Source: SH-MAG3 sp036374995 (GTDB lineage Bacteria > Gemmatimonadota > Gemmatimonadetes > Longimicrobiales > RSA9). From it: a stretch of 64,000 nt of DNA. Of this stretch, positions 9,496 through 18,578 are shown piece after piece. The translations under genes were made by a program, and so were the position numbers. Positions within the stretch are counted from its first letter, which is position 1, and the number at the start of each line of letters is the position of its first letter. Below the pieces are notes generated by a model. The model was not told where the DNA came from, made no database searches, and was given only the letters and a program-made list of their open reading frames with translations. The stretch lies in contig DASUSS010000007.1 in the NCBI GenBank assembly GCA_036374995.1, positions 1-64,000 of the forward strand. The letters run 5' to 3'.

Positions 9496-10215
9496 ATGCT
9501 TCGACCTCATCTGTCAGAACCGGTGGCGCCTGCGGGTGCGGTGGTCCGGCTCGACGGCGTGGCCCGCCGGTTCGGCGAGCGCTGGGTCCTGCGCGGCGTG
9601 GACCTGGTCGTCCGCCCCGGCGACGTCCTCGCCATGACCGGACGCAACGGCAGCGGCAAGACCACGCTGCTGCGCATCATCGCCGCGCTGCTCCGTCCTT
9701 CCCGTGGCGCGGCCACCGTGCTGGGTCACGACACGGTGCGCAGCGCGGATGCCGTCCGCCCCCATATCGGTCTGCTGGGCCACAACACGGGGCTCTACGA
9801 CCAGCTGACGGCAGAGGAGAACCTCGTATTCTCGCTTCGCATGGCCGGCCGTCCGGCGGATGCGCCGGCGATCGCGGAGGTGCTGGCGCGCGTCGGTCTG
9901 GCCCATGCGGCCCGGGAAACCGTGCGCGGCTTCTCGGCCGGCATGCGGCGCCGGCTCGGGCTGGCGCGCCTGCTGCTGCGACCCCCGACGGTGCTGCTGC
10001 TCGACGAGCCGTATGCGAGCTTCGACCCCGATGGCATCGACCTGGTCAACGAGTTCGCCGCACAGGTCGCGGCCGCCGGCGGGGCCGTGCTCCTCGCCAC
10101 GCATGACATGGCGCGGGCCGTGGACCTCATGTCGCGACACGTCCACGTGGAGCAGGGGCTGCTCACGGAGCAGTACGACCGGCTCGCGATCCCGCGCGTG
10201 GGGGTGGTCACGTGA
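9496..10215 (+). CDS. ccmA: heme exporter ATP-binding protein CcmA
   Basis: A 239-residue ABC ATPase with Walker A GRNGSGKTT (near 48), signature FSAGMRRRLGLARLL and Walker B VLLLDEPY. With CcmB it forms the ABC part of cytochrome c maturation system I, which releases holo-CcmE from the CcmC-CcmE complex. It opens the eight-gene ccm operon and overlaps ccmB by 4 bases. The identification rests on the following ccmB-ccmH genes as much as on the ATPase itself. Confidence 0.93.
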   Translation: MLRPHLSEPVAPAGAVVRLDGVARRFGERWVLRGVDLVVRPGDVLAMTGRNGSGKTTLLRIIAALLRPSRGAATVLGHDTVRSADAVRPHIGLLGHNTGLYDQLTAEENLVFSLRMAGRPADAPAIAEVLARVGLAHAARETVRGFSAGMRRRLGLARLLLRPPTVLLLDEPYASFDPDGIDLVNEFAAQVAAAGGAVLLATHDMARAVDLMSRHVHVEQGLLTEQYDRLAIPRVGVVT

Positions 10216-10892
10216 ACGCGGAAGTCAGCCGTGTCGGCGCGATCGTGTGGAAGGACCTCACGGCCGAGCGGCGCACGAAGGCGAACTTCAATGCGGTCAT
10301 CTTCCTGGCCGCCCTCATTCTGCTCCTCTTCGGCTTCGCGCTGGGGCCGGACACGGAGGCTCTGCGCAACGTCGCCGGCGGCGTGCTCTGGCTCACCGTC
10401 CTGTTCAGCGGCGTGCTGTCGTTCAATCGCAGCTACGAGCAGGAGCTGGAGAACGGCGCGCTCGAGATGCTGCTGCTCTATCCGGGTGATCGCCGCTCCA
10501 TCTTCCTGGGCAAGCTGCTCGCGAACCTCGCGTTCGTGCTGCTCGTCGAGGCGGTGCTCATTCCGATCGCGGCGCTGCTCTACGACATCCCGATCTGGAG
10601 CGTGATCCTGCCGCTCGCGCTCGTGCTCCTGCTCGGCAGCATCGGCTTCGTGACGCTCGGTACGTTCTACGCCGCCATGGCGAGCCGGCTGCGCGCGCGC
10701 GAGGTGCTGCTGCCGCTGCTGCTGTTCCCGATGCTCATCCCGCTCCTGATCGCGGCCGTGGAGGCGACGGGCGCGATTCTGGCCGGCGATGCCATGAACC
10801 TGAGCGGCTCGTGGCTGCGCGTGCTGCTCGTCTTCGACACGGTCTTCTTCGTCGGCGCGCTGTTCGCCTTCGAGTACATCATTGAGGATTGA
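10212..10892 (+). CDS. ccmB: heme exporter permease CcmB
   Basis: The 226-residue protein has six predicted membrane helices and the CcmB pattern of a cytoplasmic N-terminus (VWKDLTAERRTKANFNAV) and the conserved FNRSYEQELENGALE segment. It is the membrane partner of CcmA. The start overlaps ccmA and the stop is 1 base before the ccmC start. Confidence 0.94.
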   Translation: MNAEVSRVGAIVWKDLTAERRTKANFNAVIFLAALILLLFGFALGPDTEALRNVAGGVLWLTVLFSGVLSFNRSYEQELENGALEMLLLYPGDRRSIFLGKLLANLAFVLLVEAVLIPIAALLYDIPIWSVILPLALVLLLGSIGFVTLGTFYAAMASRLRAREVLLPLLLFPMLIPLLIAAVEATGAILAGDAMNLSGSWLRVLLVFDTVFFVGALFAFEYIIED

Positions 10893-10893
10893 G

Positions 10894-11619
10894 ATGAGTA
10901 CGACTTCCGTGAGGCCGGCCCCCACGCCGGAGCGCCCGCGCTGGCTGCTGCCGTTCGGCGTCTTTGCCGTGCTCTTCCTGGTCGCGACGCAGGCCGCGGC
11001 GCTGCTCATGTCGGCGCCGGACCGCGACATGGGGCACCTCCAGAAGATCATGTACGTGCACGTGCCGACCGCGTGGATGGCGATGATCGCGCCGGCCGTC
11101 GTCTTCGTCGCGAGCGTGCTCTACCTCTGGAAGCGCCAGCCGAAGCACGATCTGCTGGCCGCATCCGCGGCCCAGGTCGGCATCGTGTTCATCGGCCTCA
11201 CGCTCATCCAGGGCTCGATCTGGGCCCGGCCGACCTGGGGCATCTGGTGGATCTGGGATCCGCGCCTGACCACGACGGCCATCCTGTTCCTCATCTACGC
11301 CGGGTACCTCGCCCTGCGCGCGTTCAGCGAGGACGAGGACCAGCGCGCCCGCTGGAGCGCGGCGGTCGGGATTCTGGGGTTCCTCAACGTTCCGATCGTC
11401 TACATGTCGGTGCGCTGGTGGCGCACGATCCACCAGGTGCAGTCGACGCCCGATACGGTCGATTCGGTGTATAAGCTCGGGTTGAGGCTCAATGCGTTCG
11501 CGTTCCTGTTCCTGTTCATTTTCCTCGTCGGCATGCGCTACTACATCGCGCGGCTGGAGCGCACGCGGCTCGCGCGGATCGAGGAGAAGGCACTGCGGGG
11601 AGATACGGTCAATGTCTGA
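10894..11619 (+). CDS. ccmC: heme handling protein CcmC
   Basis: The 241-residue membrane protein binds heme and loads it on CcmE. It has six helices and the tryptophan-rich WWIWDPRLTT periplasmic loop (near 126), with flanking histidines in the HVPTAWM and RWWRTIHQ segments. ATG 10894 follows a GAGG ribosome site; an in-frame TTG exists 12 bases earlier. It overlaps ccmD by 8 bases. Confidence 0.95.
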   Translation: MSTTSVRPAPTPERPRWLLPFGVFAVLFLVATQAAALLMSAPDRDMGHLQKIMYVHVPTAWMAMIAPAVVFVASVLYLWKRQPKHDLLAASAAQVGIVFIGLTLIQGSIWARPTWGIWWIWDPRLTTTAILFLIYAGYLALRAFSEDEDQRARWSAAVGILGFLNVPIVYMSVRWWRTIHQVQSTPDTVDSVYKLGLRLNAFAFLFLFIFLVGMRYYIARLERTRLARIEEKALRGDTVNV

Positions 11620-11746
11620 GTGGTTCTACATATGGCTGGCGCTCGGCATCACGTGGACGGTGCTCGGCGGATTCATGCTGCTGCTCAATCGCCGTCGCAT
11701 CGCCGCCGAGCGCGCTGCGCGCGAGGCTGCCGGAGGTGAGTCATGA
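11612..11746 (+). CDS. ccmD: small heme-exporter protein CcmD
   Basis: A 44-residue protein with one membrane helix (FYIWLALGITWTVLGGFMLLL) followed by a basic tail NRRRIAAERAARE, as in CcmD proteins that link CcmC to CcmE. It is too short for ordinary gene calls; position between ccmC and ccmE, with overlaps of 8 and 4 bases, makes the identification firm. Confidence 0.85.
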   Translation: MSEWFYIWLALGITWTVLGGFMLLLNRRRIAAERAAREAAGGES

Positions 11747-12192
11747 CGGGCATGCGGAAGAAGGTGGGGCTCGGAGTCGCACTGATCGTAGTGCTGTCCG
11801 GCTTCGGCTATCTGGTCTACGGCGGGATCGGCGAGAATCTGGTGCTGTTCCTGACGCCGGGCGAGCTGCTGGCGAAGGGGACGGACGCGTACGATGCGCC
11901 GGTGCGGCTCGGCGGACAGGTGGTTCCGGGCAGCATGCAGTGGGATGCGGACGCGATCGACCTGCGGTTCACGATCCAGGATCAGGACGGCCGGATCCGC
12001 GTCCACTCGACGAAGGCGCCGCCGGCGATGTTCCGGGAGGGGCAGGGCGTGATCGTCGAGGGCAGACTGAACCGCGATGGCGTGTTCGAGTCGTCGAGCG
12101 TCATGGTCAAGCACTCGAACGAGTACCGGCCCCCGGAGGATGGACATCCGAAACCGGAAGACATGTACCGGAGCCTGATCCGGGAGCCGTGA
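11743..12192 (+). CDS. ccmE: heme chaperone CcmE
   Basis: The 149-residue periplasmic heme chaperone is anchored by one N-terminal helix. The OB-fold carries the diagnostic HSNEY motif (HxxxY) at the end of KHSNEYRPPE, whose His binds heme covalently before transfer to CcmF. Length is standard. The start overlaps ccmD. Confidence 0.95.
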   Translation: MTGMRKKVGLGVALIVVLSGFGYLVYGGIGENLVLFLTPGELLAKGTDAYDAPVRLGGQVVPGSMQWDADAIDLRFTIQDQDGRIRVHSTKAPPAMFREGQGVIVEGRLNRDGVFESSSVMVKHSNEYRPPEDGHPKPEDMYRSLIREP

Positions 12193-12222
12193 GTGTTTAC
12201 GGTCGGAGAATGAGGGAGTGAA

Positions 12223-14223
12223 GTGATCAGGATCCTGGGTCTTTCCGGGTGCATAGCGGCGCTCGCGGTCGCCTCCTACGGCATCGTTGCGGCGGTCGCC
12301 GGCGTGCGACGGCGCGATGCGGCACTCGTGCGCAGCGGACGTGCCGCGGCATACACGGTGTTCGGGCTCATGACGATCGCGAACAGCGCGATGATCTACG
12401 GCCTGATCACGCACGACTTCAGCATCGCCTACGTGGCGCAGGTCGGCAGCCGCTCGACGCCCCTGTTCTTCACGATCATCTCGCTGTGGAGCTCGCTCGA
12501 GGGGTCGATCCTGTTCTGGGGCTGGGTGCTGTCCTTCTACACGGCACTTTCCGTGTGGCTGACGCGCGGCCGGCTCGGCGCGCTCGGCGCGTACGCGAAT
12601 GCCGCGATGCTCGCAGTGGGCGTGTTCTTCTACCTGCTGCTCATCGGACCGGCGAATCCGTTCGGCCTTGTCTCGCCCGCGCCGTTCGACGGCCCCGGAC
12701 CGAACCCGCTGCTCCAGAACCACTGGCTCATGGGGGTGCATCCGCCGCTGCTGTACCTCGGCTACGTCGGCATGACGGTGCCGTTCGGGTTCGGCATTGG
12801 CGCGCTGCTGTCCGGTCGACTGGATGACACGTGGCTGCGTGTCACGCACCGCTGGACGATCACCGCGTGGGTGTTCCTGTCCCTCGCCATCGTGGCCGGC
12901 ATGTGGTGGTCCTACGAGGTGCTCGGCTGGGGCGGCTGGTGGGCGTGGGATCCCGTCGAGAACGCCTCGTTCATGCCGTGGCTCACCGCCACCGCGTTCC
13001 TGCACTCCTCGATGGTGCAGGAGCGGCGCAGTCTGCTCCGCGTCTGGAACATGTCGCTCATCATCACGACGTTCCTGCTCACGATCCTGGGAACGTTCCT
13101 CACGCGCAGCGGCATCATCACGTCCGTGCACGCGTTCAGCGAGGGTCCGATCGGCATGTACTTCCTCGCGTTCATCGCGTTGATCCTGATGTTCTCGCTC
13201 GCGCTGCTGGCCGGCCGTTCCTCCGAGCTGCGCAGTGATGGCCGTCTCGACAACATGCTGTCGCGCGAGACGGTGTTCCTCCTGAACAACCTGCTGCTGG
13301 CGGCGTTCACGTTCACGGTCCTGCTCGGGACGATGTTCCCGCTCGTGGCCGAGGCCGTGCGCGGCGAGAAGGTCAGCGTGGGTGCTCCGTTCTTCAATCA
13401 GATGACCGTGCCGATCTGCATGGCTCTGCTGTTCCTGATCGGGGTCGGGCCCATGCTGCCGTGGCGCGTCGTCGATACCGACGAGCTGAAGCGGAAGATG
13501 GTCGCGCCCGGCATCGCGGCGCTGCTCACGTTCGCGGTCGCGTTCACACTGGGATTGCGCAATGTCTGGGGTCTCGCTGCGTTCACGTTCGCGGCGTGGG
13601 CTGCGGTTGCGAACGTCCAGGAGTTCGTGCGGGGTGCGGCCGCGCGGCGCCGTGCGAGCGGCGCCGGCCCGATCGCGGCGCTCGCCGGCCTGCTGCGGGC
13701 CAATCCGCGGCGTTACGGCGGCTACATGGCGCACCTCGGGCTGATCATGTCGGCGATCGGGATGACCGGGTCCGCGGTGCTCCAGTCGGACATCGTGGCC
13801 ACGGTCCGGCCGGGCGAATCGATCGAGCTGCGCGGGTACACGGTCCGCTTCGACGAGCTGTGGGCGGATGAGGAGCCGCACCGGTTCGTAGTCGGCGCGA
13901 ATCTGACCGTCCTGCTGGATGGCCGGGAGGCCGGCAGTCTGGACCCGCGGCTGAACTACTACCGCACGCGCGGCGAGGAAGCGATCACGACGCCGGCGGT
14001 GCGCAGCCGCCTGCACAACGATCTGTACGTCAATCTGCTCGCGTTCGAGCGGGATGGGTCCAGCGCTACGCTGCACGTGATCGTCGAGCCGCTCGTCGTG
14101 TGGATCTGGATCGGCGTGTTCGTAGTCGCGTTCGGCGCGCTCTTCAGCATTCTCGGCGGCCGGCGCCGCACTCCGGTGTCGGGCGTGCGACGCGAGCCGC
14201 TCGCGGCAGCGGAGGTAACATGA
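12223..14223 (+). CDS. ccmF: cytochrome c heme lyase subunit CcmF
   Basis: A 666-residue polytopic protein with the heme-handling WWD domain (GWGGWWAWDPVENASFMPWL near 240) and the conserved flanking His regions. It ligates heme to apocytochrome c together with CcmH. A GTG start at 12223 is used, 30 bases after ccmE. The C-terminus overlaps ccmG by 4 bases (ATGA). Confidence 0.96.
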   Translation: MIRILGLSGCIAALAVASYGIVAAVAGVRRRDAALVRSGRAAAYTVFGLMTIANSAMIYGLITHDFSIAYVAQVGSRSTPLFFTIISLWSSLEGSILFWGWVLSFYTALSVWLTRGRLGALGAYANAAMLAVGVFFYLLLIGPANPFGLVSPAPFDGPGPNPLLQNHWLMGVHPPLLYLGYVGMTVPFGFGIGALLSGRLDDTWLRVTHRWTITAWVFLSLAIVAGMWWSYEVLGWGGWWAWDPVENASFMPWLTATAFLHSSMVQERRSLLRVWNMSLIITTFLLTILGTFLTRSGIITSVHAFSEGPIGMYFLAFIALILMFSLALLAGRSSELRSDGRLDNMLSRETVFLLNNLLLAAFTFTVLLGTMFPLVAEAVRGEKVSVGAPFFNQMTVPICMALLFLIGVGPMLPWRVVDTDELKRKMVAPGIAALLTFAVAFTLGLRNVWGLAAFTFAAWAAVANVQEFVRGAAARRRASGAGPIAALAGLLRANPRRYGGYMAHLGLIMSAIGMTGSAVLQSDIVATVRPGESIELRGYTVRFDELWADEEPHRFVVGANLTVLLDGREAGSLDPRLNYYRTRGEEAITTPAVRSRLHNDLYVNLLAFERDGSSATLHVIVEPLVVWIWIGVFVVAFGALFSILGGRRRTPVSGVRREPLAAAEVT

Positions 14224-14777
14224 ACTGGCGCAGAGCCCTCATCGGTGTGGGCATCGCCCTGCCCATCATCGCGCTGCTCGCCTACGGGATGACGACCGAC
14301 CCGAAGAAGCTGCCGTCGACGCTTCCCGGCAGGCCGGCGCCGGAGTTCGCGCTCCGGGTCATGGACTCCGCTCCGCCCGACACCGTGCGGCTGAGCGCGC
14401 ATCGCGGGCAGGTCGTGGTGTTGAACTTCTGGGCGTCGTGGTGTCTCGAGTGCCGCGTCGAGCACGGTGATCTGTCGCTCGTGTCGTCGATGTACGGCCC
14501 GCGCGGCGTGCGGTTCTACGGCGTGCTCTACAGCGACACGGAGGCGAACGGCCGGAGCTGGATCCGCGAGATGGGCGGGCAGGCCTACCCGGCCCTCGTC
14601 GACGACGGGTCCCGGACCGCGATCGACTACGGCCTGTACGGCGTGCCCGAGACGTTCATCATCGACCAGCAGGGCAGGGTCGTGCACAAGCAGATCGGTC
14701 CGATCACCGCCCAGCAGCTGTCCGCCATTATCGATCCGCTGCTCGCCGCTACACCCGTGCACCCGGGGGAAACGTGA
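14220..14777 (+). CDS. ccmG: periplasmic thiol-disulfide oxidoreductase CcmG/DsbE
   Basis: A 185-residue thioredoxin-fold protein with an N-terminal membrane anchor and active site NFWASWCLECRVEH (CLEC). It keeps the CXXCH cysteines of apocytochromes reduced for heme attachment. The cis-Pro loop reads GVPETFIIDQQG, as in DsbE. It is translationally coupled to ccmF and ccmH. Confidence 0.94.
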   Translation: MNWRRALIGVGIALPIIALLAYGMTTDPKKLPSTLPGRPAPEFALRVMDSAPPDTVRLSAHRGQVVVLNFWASWCLECRVEHGDLSLVSSMYGPRGVRFYGVLYSDTEANGRSWIREMGGQAYPALVDDGSRTAIDYGLYGVPETFIIDQQGRVVHKQIGPITAQQLSAIIDPLLAATPVHPGET

Positions 14778-15220
14778 GTGGCGCCCACCGGGTGATCCTG
14801 CTGCTCGCGCTGAGCGGCGCGCCACTTTTCGCTCAGACTCCGGCGACGCCCGTGCCTTCCGCGGCGGATGGTGTCGTGCGCGAGACGGAGCTGGACCGCC
14901 AGGTGAAGCACGTCGCCTCGCAGCTGCGCTGCGTCGTCTGCCAGGGCCTCTCGATTCAGGATTCGCCGTCCACGCTCGCGCAGGAGATGCGCGCGGTGGT
15001 GCGCGAGCAGCTCGCGGCCGGCCGCTCGGAGCAGGAGGTGAAGGACTACTTCGCCGCCCGTTACGGCGAGTGGGTGCTGCTCCAGCCGAAAGCCAGCGGG
15101 TTCAACCTCGTCGTCTACCTCCTGCCGGTCGCCGCGATCCTCGGTGGCGCGGCGTTCGTCTACGTGCGAGCGAGACGCTGGACTCGCCGCGATGCCGGAC
15201 AGCCGGCACGCGAAGCCTAG
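14774..15220 (+). CDS. ccmH: cytochrome c maturation protein CcmH/CycL
   Basis: The 148-residue protein has a signal peptide, the CycL redox motif LRCVVCQGLSIQDS and a C-terminal membrane helix. It reduces or holds apocytochrome for CcmF. The CcmI TPR extension found in E. coli CcmH is absent and no separate ccmI is in the window. GTG start at 14774. The stop codon overlaps that of the convergent fhs gene (CTAG). Confidence 0.94.
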   Translation: MSGAHRVILLLALSGAPLFAQTPATPVPSAADGVVRETELDRQVKHVASQLRCVVCQGLSIQDSPSTLAQEMRAVVREQLAAGRSEQEVKDYFAARYGEWVLLQPKASGFNLVVYLLPVAAILGGAAFVYVRARRWTRRDAGQPAREA

Positions 15221-16884
15221 AACAGACCCGTGATCGTCCCGTCCGGAGCGACGTGCATGCCCTCGGCAGCCGGTCGCTTCGGCAGGCCGGGCATCGTCAT
15301 GATGTCGCCCGTGTGTGCCACGACGAAGCCGGCGCCCGCAGACGGCGTAACCTCGCGGACGGTGATCACGAAGTCCTCGGGTGCGCCCCGCAGCGACGGG
15401 TCATCGGAGAACGAGTACTGCGTCTTCGCCATGCAGACCGGCACATCGCGCATGCCGATGTCCTCCAGACGCTTGATGTCGCGCTGTGCCCCGGGCGTGT
15501 AGCTGACGCCGCGCGCGCGGTAGATCTCCTTCGCGATCGTCTCGATCTTCGCGCTGAGCGGCTGGCCGAGCGGATAGAGCGGCCTGAAGTCCGCCGTTCC
15601 CGCCTCGAGCAGGCCCATCACCTTTTCCGCCAGCTCACGGCCGCCCGCGCCGCCGCGCGCGTGGATGTCGGTGAGGGCCACATCGACGCCGATCCTCTGG
15701 CATTCCGCCGCGAGCGCTTCGATCTCACCCGGCGTATCCGACGCGAAGCGGTTGATCGAGACGACCGGCGGCACGCCGAACCTGCGCACGTTCTCGACGT
15801 GCCGCTGCAGATTCGCGAAGCCGCGCACGACCGCATCGGCGTTCTCGGAGCCGAGGTCGGCGAGCGCGACACCGCCGTGCATCTTGAGCGCCCGGATCGT
15901 CGCCACGACGACGGCCGCTTCCGGCCTCAGACCGCCGGTGCGGCACTTGATGTCGAAGAACTTCTCGGCGCCGAGGTCCGCGCCGAAGCCGGCCTCCGTC
16001 ACGACGATGTCGCCGAGCGCGAGGCCCGTGCGCGTCGCGATCAGCGAGTTGCAGCCGTGCGCGATGTTGCCGAACGGTCCGCCATGCACGAAGGCGGGCA
16101 CGCCGCCGAGCGTCTGCACGAGATTCGGCTCGATCGCGTCCTTGAGCAGCAGCGCCATCGCACCGGCAGCATTCACGTCCGCCGCGCGCACCGGCTGCCC
16201 CTCCCGGCTGTAGCCGAGGATGATCCTGCCCAGCCGGCGCTCCAGGTCGGCACGATCGGACGCCAGCGCGAAGATCGCCATCACCTCCGATGCCGCCGTG
16301 ATGAGGAAGCCGTCCTCGCGCGGGATCCCGTTCCCCGTGCCACCCAGACCGACGACGATACGGCGCAGCGCGCGGTCGTTCATGTCGATCGTCCGCTTCC
16401 ACGTGATCCGCCGCGGATCGATTCCCAGTGCGTTGCCCTGCTGGAGGTGGTTGTCCAGCATGGCGGCGAGCAGCGAGTGCGCGGACGTGATCGCGTGGAA
16501 ATCGCCGGTGAAGTGCAGGTTGATGTCCTCCATCGGCAGCACCTGCGAGTAGCCACCGCCGGTCGCGCCGCCCTTGATGCCGAAGACCGGCCCCAGGCTC
16601 GGCTCCCGCAGCGCCAGCACGACCCTCCGGCCGAGCAGGTGCAGCGCATCGGCCAGCCCGACGGAGACGGTCGACTTCCCCTCGCCCGCCGGAGTCGGGT
16701 TGATCCCCGTCACGAGCACGAGCCGGCCCTGCTGCTCGGCGCGCCCCAGGATCGATTCCGCGTGCACCTTCGCCTTGTAGCGGCCGTACGGCTCGATATC
16801 GGCTTCGTCCAGCCCGAGCGTGCGGGCGATCTCGACGATCGGGCGCAGCGTCGCGCTCTGGGCGATCTCGATGTCCGTGAGCAT
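15217..16884 (-). CDS. fhs: formate-tetrahydrofolate ligase
   Basis: The 555-residue enzyme makes 10-formyl-THF from formate, THF and ATP for C1 metabolism. The nucleotide loop PTPAGEGKST is at 64-72, followed by EPSLGPVFGIKGGATGGG and the PVVVSINRF-type region. Length equals the family norm. ATG 16884 has an AGGAAGG ribosome site; the longer open frame upstream is antisense to gltX and is not used. Its own promoter faces away from gltX. Confidence 0.96.
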   Translation of the reverse strand: MLTDIEIAQSATLRPIVEIARTLGLDEADIEPYGRYKAKVHAESILGRAEQQGRLVLVTGINPTPAGEGKSTVSVGLADALHLLGRRVVLALREPSLGPVFGIKGGATGGGYSQVLPMEDINLHFTGDFHAITSAHSLLAAMLDNHLQQGNALGIDPRRITWKRTIDMNDRALRRIVVGLGGTGNGIPREDGFLITAASEVMAIFALASDRADLERRLGRIILGYSREGQPVRAADVNAAGAMALLLKDAIEPNLVQTLGGVPAFVHGGPFGNIAHGCNSLIATRTGLALGDIVVTEAGFGADLGAEKFFDIKCRTGGLRPEAAVVVATIRALKMHGGVALADLGSENADAVVRGFANLQRHVENVRRFGVPPVVSINRFASDTPGEIEALAAECQRIGVDVALTDIHARGGAGGRELAEKVMGLLEAGTADFRPLYPLGQPLSAKIETIAKEIYRARGVSYTPGAQRDIKRLEDIGMRDVPVCMAKTQYSFSDDPSLRGAPEDFVITVREVTPSAGAGFVVAHTGDIMTMPGLPKRPAAEGMHVAPDGTITGLF

Positions 16885-16936
16885 GCGCCTTCCTGAATGC
16901 GGTGAACGGATACGCGCCCGTCCGGCGCGGCGCCGT

Positions 16937-16964
16937 ATAATACGCGCGGCATGCCGTCCATCAA
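16937..16964 (-). promoter_or_regulatory. fhs promoter overlapping the gltX -10
   Basis: On the minus strand TTGATG (16964-16959), a 16-base spacer and TATTAT (16942-16937). On the plus strand the same bases read TATAAT (16936-16941), a perfect -10 placed for gltX, although no good -35 is seen for that direction. Confidence 0.45.
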
Positions 16965-17007
16965 GTCGCACTTGTCGGGCACCCTCGTGCACGGGTAAAG
17001 TCAGCGC

Positions 17008-18459
17008 ATGACCGAGCCGAGTGATGTACGGGTGCGCTTCGCGCCGTCGCCGACCGGCTACCTGCACGTCGGTGGTGCGCGAACCGCGCTCTTCAACTGG
17101 CTGTATGCGCGCCACCACGGCGGCGTTTTCGTGCTGCGGATCGAGGACACCGACCGCGAGCGCTCGAGCGACGCGATGACCGCCGCGATCCTCGACGGGC
17201 TGACATGGCTGGGCCTCGACTGGGACGAGGGTCCGCTCCATCAGGCCGATGGCATCGAGCGGCACCGTGGGGATGTGCTGCGCCTGCTCGACCGCGGCGC
17301 CGCCTACCGCTGCTTCTGCACGGCCGACGAGCTGGAGTCGCGCCGGGCGGCCGCCGGCGCGGCCGGCGGCGATGCGTTCCGCTACGACCGCCGCTGCCAC
17401 GCCGTTCCGGCCGCCGAGTCCCGCCGCAGAGCGGATGCCGGAGAGCCGTTCGCCGTGCGGTTCCGCGTGCCCGATGGCGCCACGGCGTGGCAGGACGCCG
17501 TGCACGGCGACATCCGCTTCGGGAATGCGGACATCGAGGACTTCATCATCCTGCGCACCGATGGCACGCCGATCTACAACATGGCCGTGGTGAGCGATGA
17601 TGTGGCGATGCGGATCACGCACGTCATCCGCGGCGACGATCACATCTCGAACACGCCGAAGCAGATCATGCTGTATCGGGCGCTCGGAGCGCCGGTACCG
17701 GTATTCGCGCATGTGCCGATGATCCTGGGTCCCGACGGCCGGCGACTCTCGAAGCGCCATGGCGCGACCGCCGTCGGAGAGTACCGGAAGCAGGGGATCC
17801 TCGCCGGCGCGCTCTTCAACTTCCTTGCGCTGCTCGGCTGGTCGCCCGGCACGGACGAAGAGATCTTCAGCCGCGACGCGCTGGTCCGGCGGTTCACGAT
17901 CGAGGCGATCAACCGCAAGAGTGCCATCTTCGACACGCAGAAGCTCGAGTGGATGAACGGCCGCTACCTCGCCGCCGAGTCCGCCGGCCGGCTCGCGCCC
18001 GCGCTGCGCGCCGCGTTCGGCGATTCGCCGCCCTACGCGGACGAGTGGTGGGCCGAGCTGGCGGATCTGCTCAAGGTCCGCGCGCGCACCATCGCGGAGA
18101 TGATCGAGCTCGCGCGGCCGTACGTGGAGGATGACCTGAGCTATGACGATGCCGCCGTCGCGAAGCACTGGAAGGATCCGGCTGCCGTCGCGTCCCGGCT
18201 GGAACGGCTGCACGGTGACTTCAGAGCACTCGCCGAATGGACCGAGCCGGCGCTCGAGCAGGCACTGCGGCAGAGGGCCGAGGCGGAGGGGACGGGTGCC
18301 GGCAAGCTGATCCACCCCCTGCGCGTCGCACTCACCGGTGCCGCTGCGTCCCCCGGCATCTTCGAAGTCGCCCGGTTGCTCGGCAGGGAGCGCGTGCTGA
18401 CGCGTATCGAGCGGGCGGTCGCCACTCTGGCCGCCGGTACTCCCCGCGACGGCCGCTGA
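17008..18459 (+). CDS. gltX: glutamyl-tRNA synthetase
   Basis: A 483-residue class I aminoacyl-tRNA synthetase. HIGH-type motif HVGG lies at 20-23 within APSPTGYLHVGGARTALFNW, and the KMSKS-type loop reads RLSKRHGA near 245; the C-terminal helical anticodon-binding region is complete. It charges tRNA-Glu and, in bacteria without GlnRS, also tRNA-Gln. A TATAAT at 16936 is the likely -10. A tRNA-Gln gene follows 46 bases after the stop. Confidence 0.96.
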   Translation: MTEPSDVRVRFAPSPTGYLHVGGARTALFNWLYARHHGGVFVLRIEDTDRERSSDAMTAAILDGLTWLGLDWDEGPLHQADGIERHRGDVLRLLDRGAAYRCFCTADELESRRAAAGAAGGDAFRYDRRCHAVPAAESRRRADAGEPFAVRFRVPDGATAWQDAVHGDIRFGNADIEDFIILRTDGTPIYNMAVVSDDVAMRITHVIRGDDHISNTPKQIMLYRALGAPVPVFAHVPMILGPDGRRLSKRHGATAVGEYRKQGILAGALFNFLALLGWSPGTDEEIFSRDALVRRFTIEAINRKSAIFDTQKLEWMNGRYLAAESAGRLAPALRAAFGDSPPYADEWWAELADLLKVRARTIAEMIELARPYVEDDLSYDDAAVAKHWKDPAAVASRLERLHGDFRALAEWTEPALEQALRQRAEAEGTGAGKLIHPLRVALTGAAASPGIFEVARLLGRERVLTRIERAVATLAAGTPRDGR

Positions 18460-18463
18460 TCGC

Positions 18464-18493
18464 TTGACATTCTGCCCGGGACAGGAATACCAT
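18464..18493 (+). promoter_or_regulatory. promoter of tRNA-Gln
   Basis: TTGACA (18464-18469), 18-base spacer, TACCAT (18488-18493), placing initiation a few bases before the mature 5' end at 18506. Confidence 0.5.
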
Positions 18494-18505
18494 TCGAATA
18501 CGCGC

Positions 18506-18578
18506 TGCCCCTTGGTGTAACTGGCAACACGCCTGTCTCTGGATCAGGAGAGTCCTGGTTCGAGCCCAGGAGGGGCAA
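18506..18578 (+). tRNA. tRNA-Gln (CTG)
   Basis: The 73-base cloverleaf has a 7-bp acceptor stem TGCCCCT/AGGGGCA, D stem GTGT/ACAC, anticodon loop CTCTGGA with anticodon CTG at 18539-18541, and T arm around GGTTCGAGCC. U1-A72 is typical of tRNA-Gln. The last anticodon-stem pair is a T-T mismatch (18536/18544). CCA is not encoded. Confidence 0.92.

Noticed and set aside
16885..18315. N-terminal extension of the fhs frame
   Set aside because: The extension is antisense to gltX; ATG 16884 gives the exact family length with a good ribosome site.
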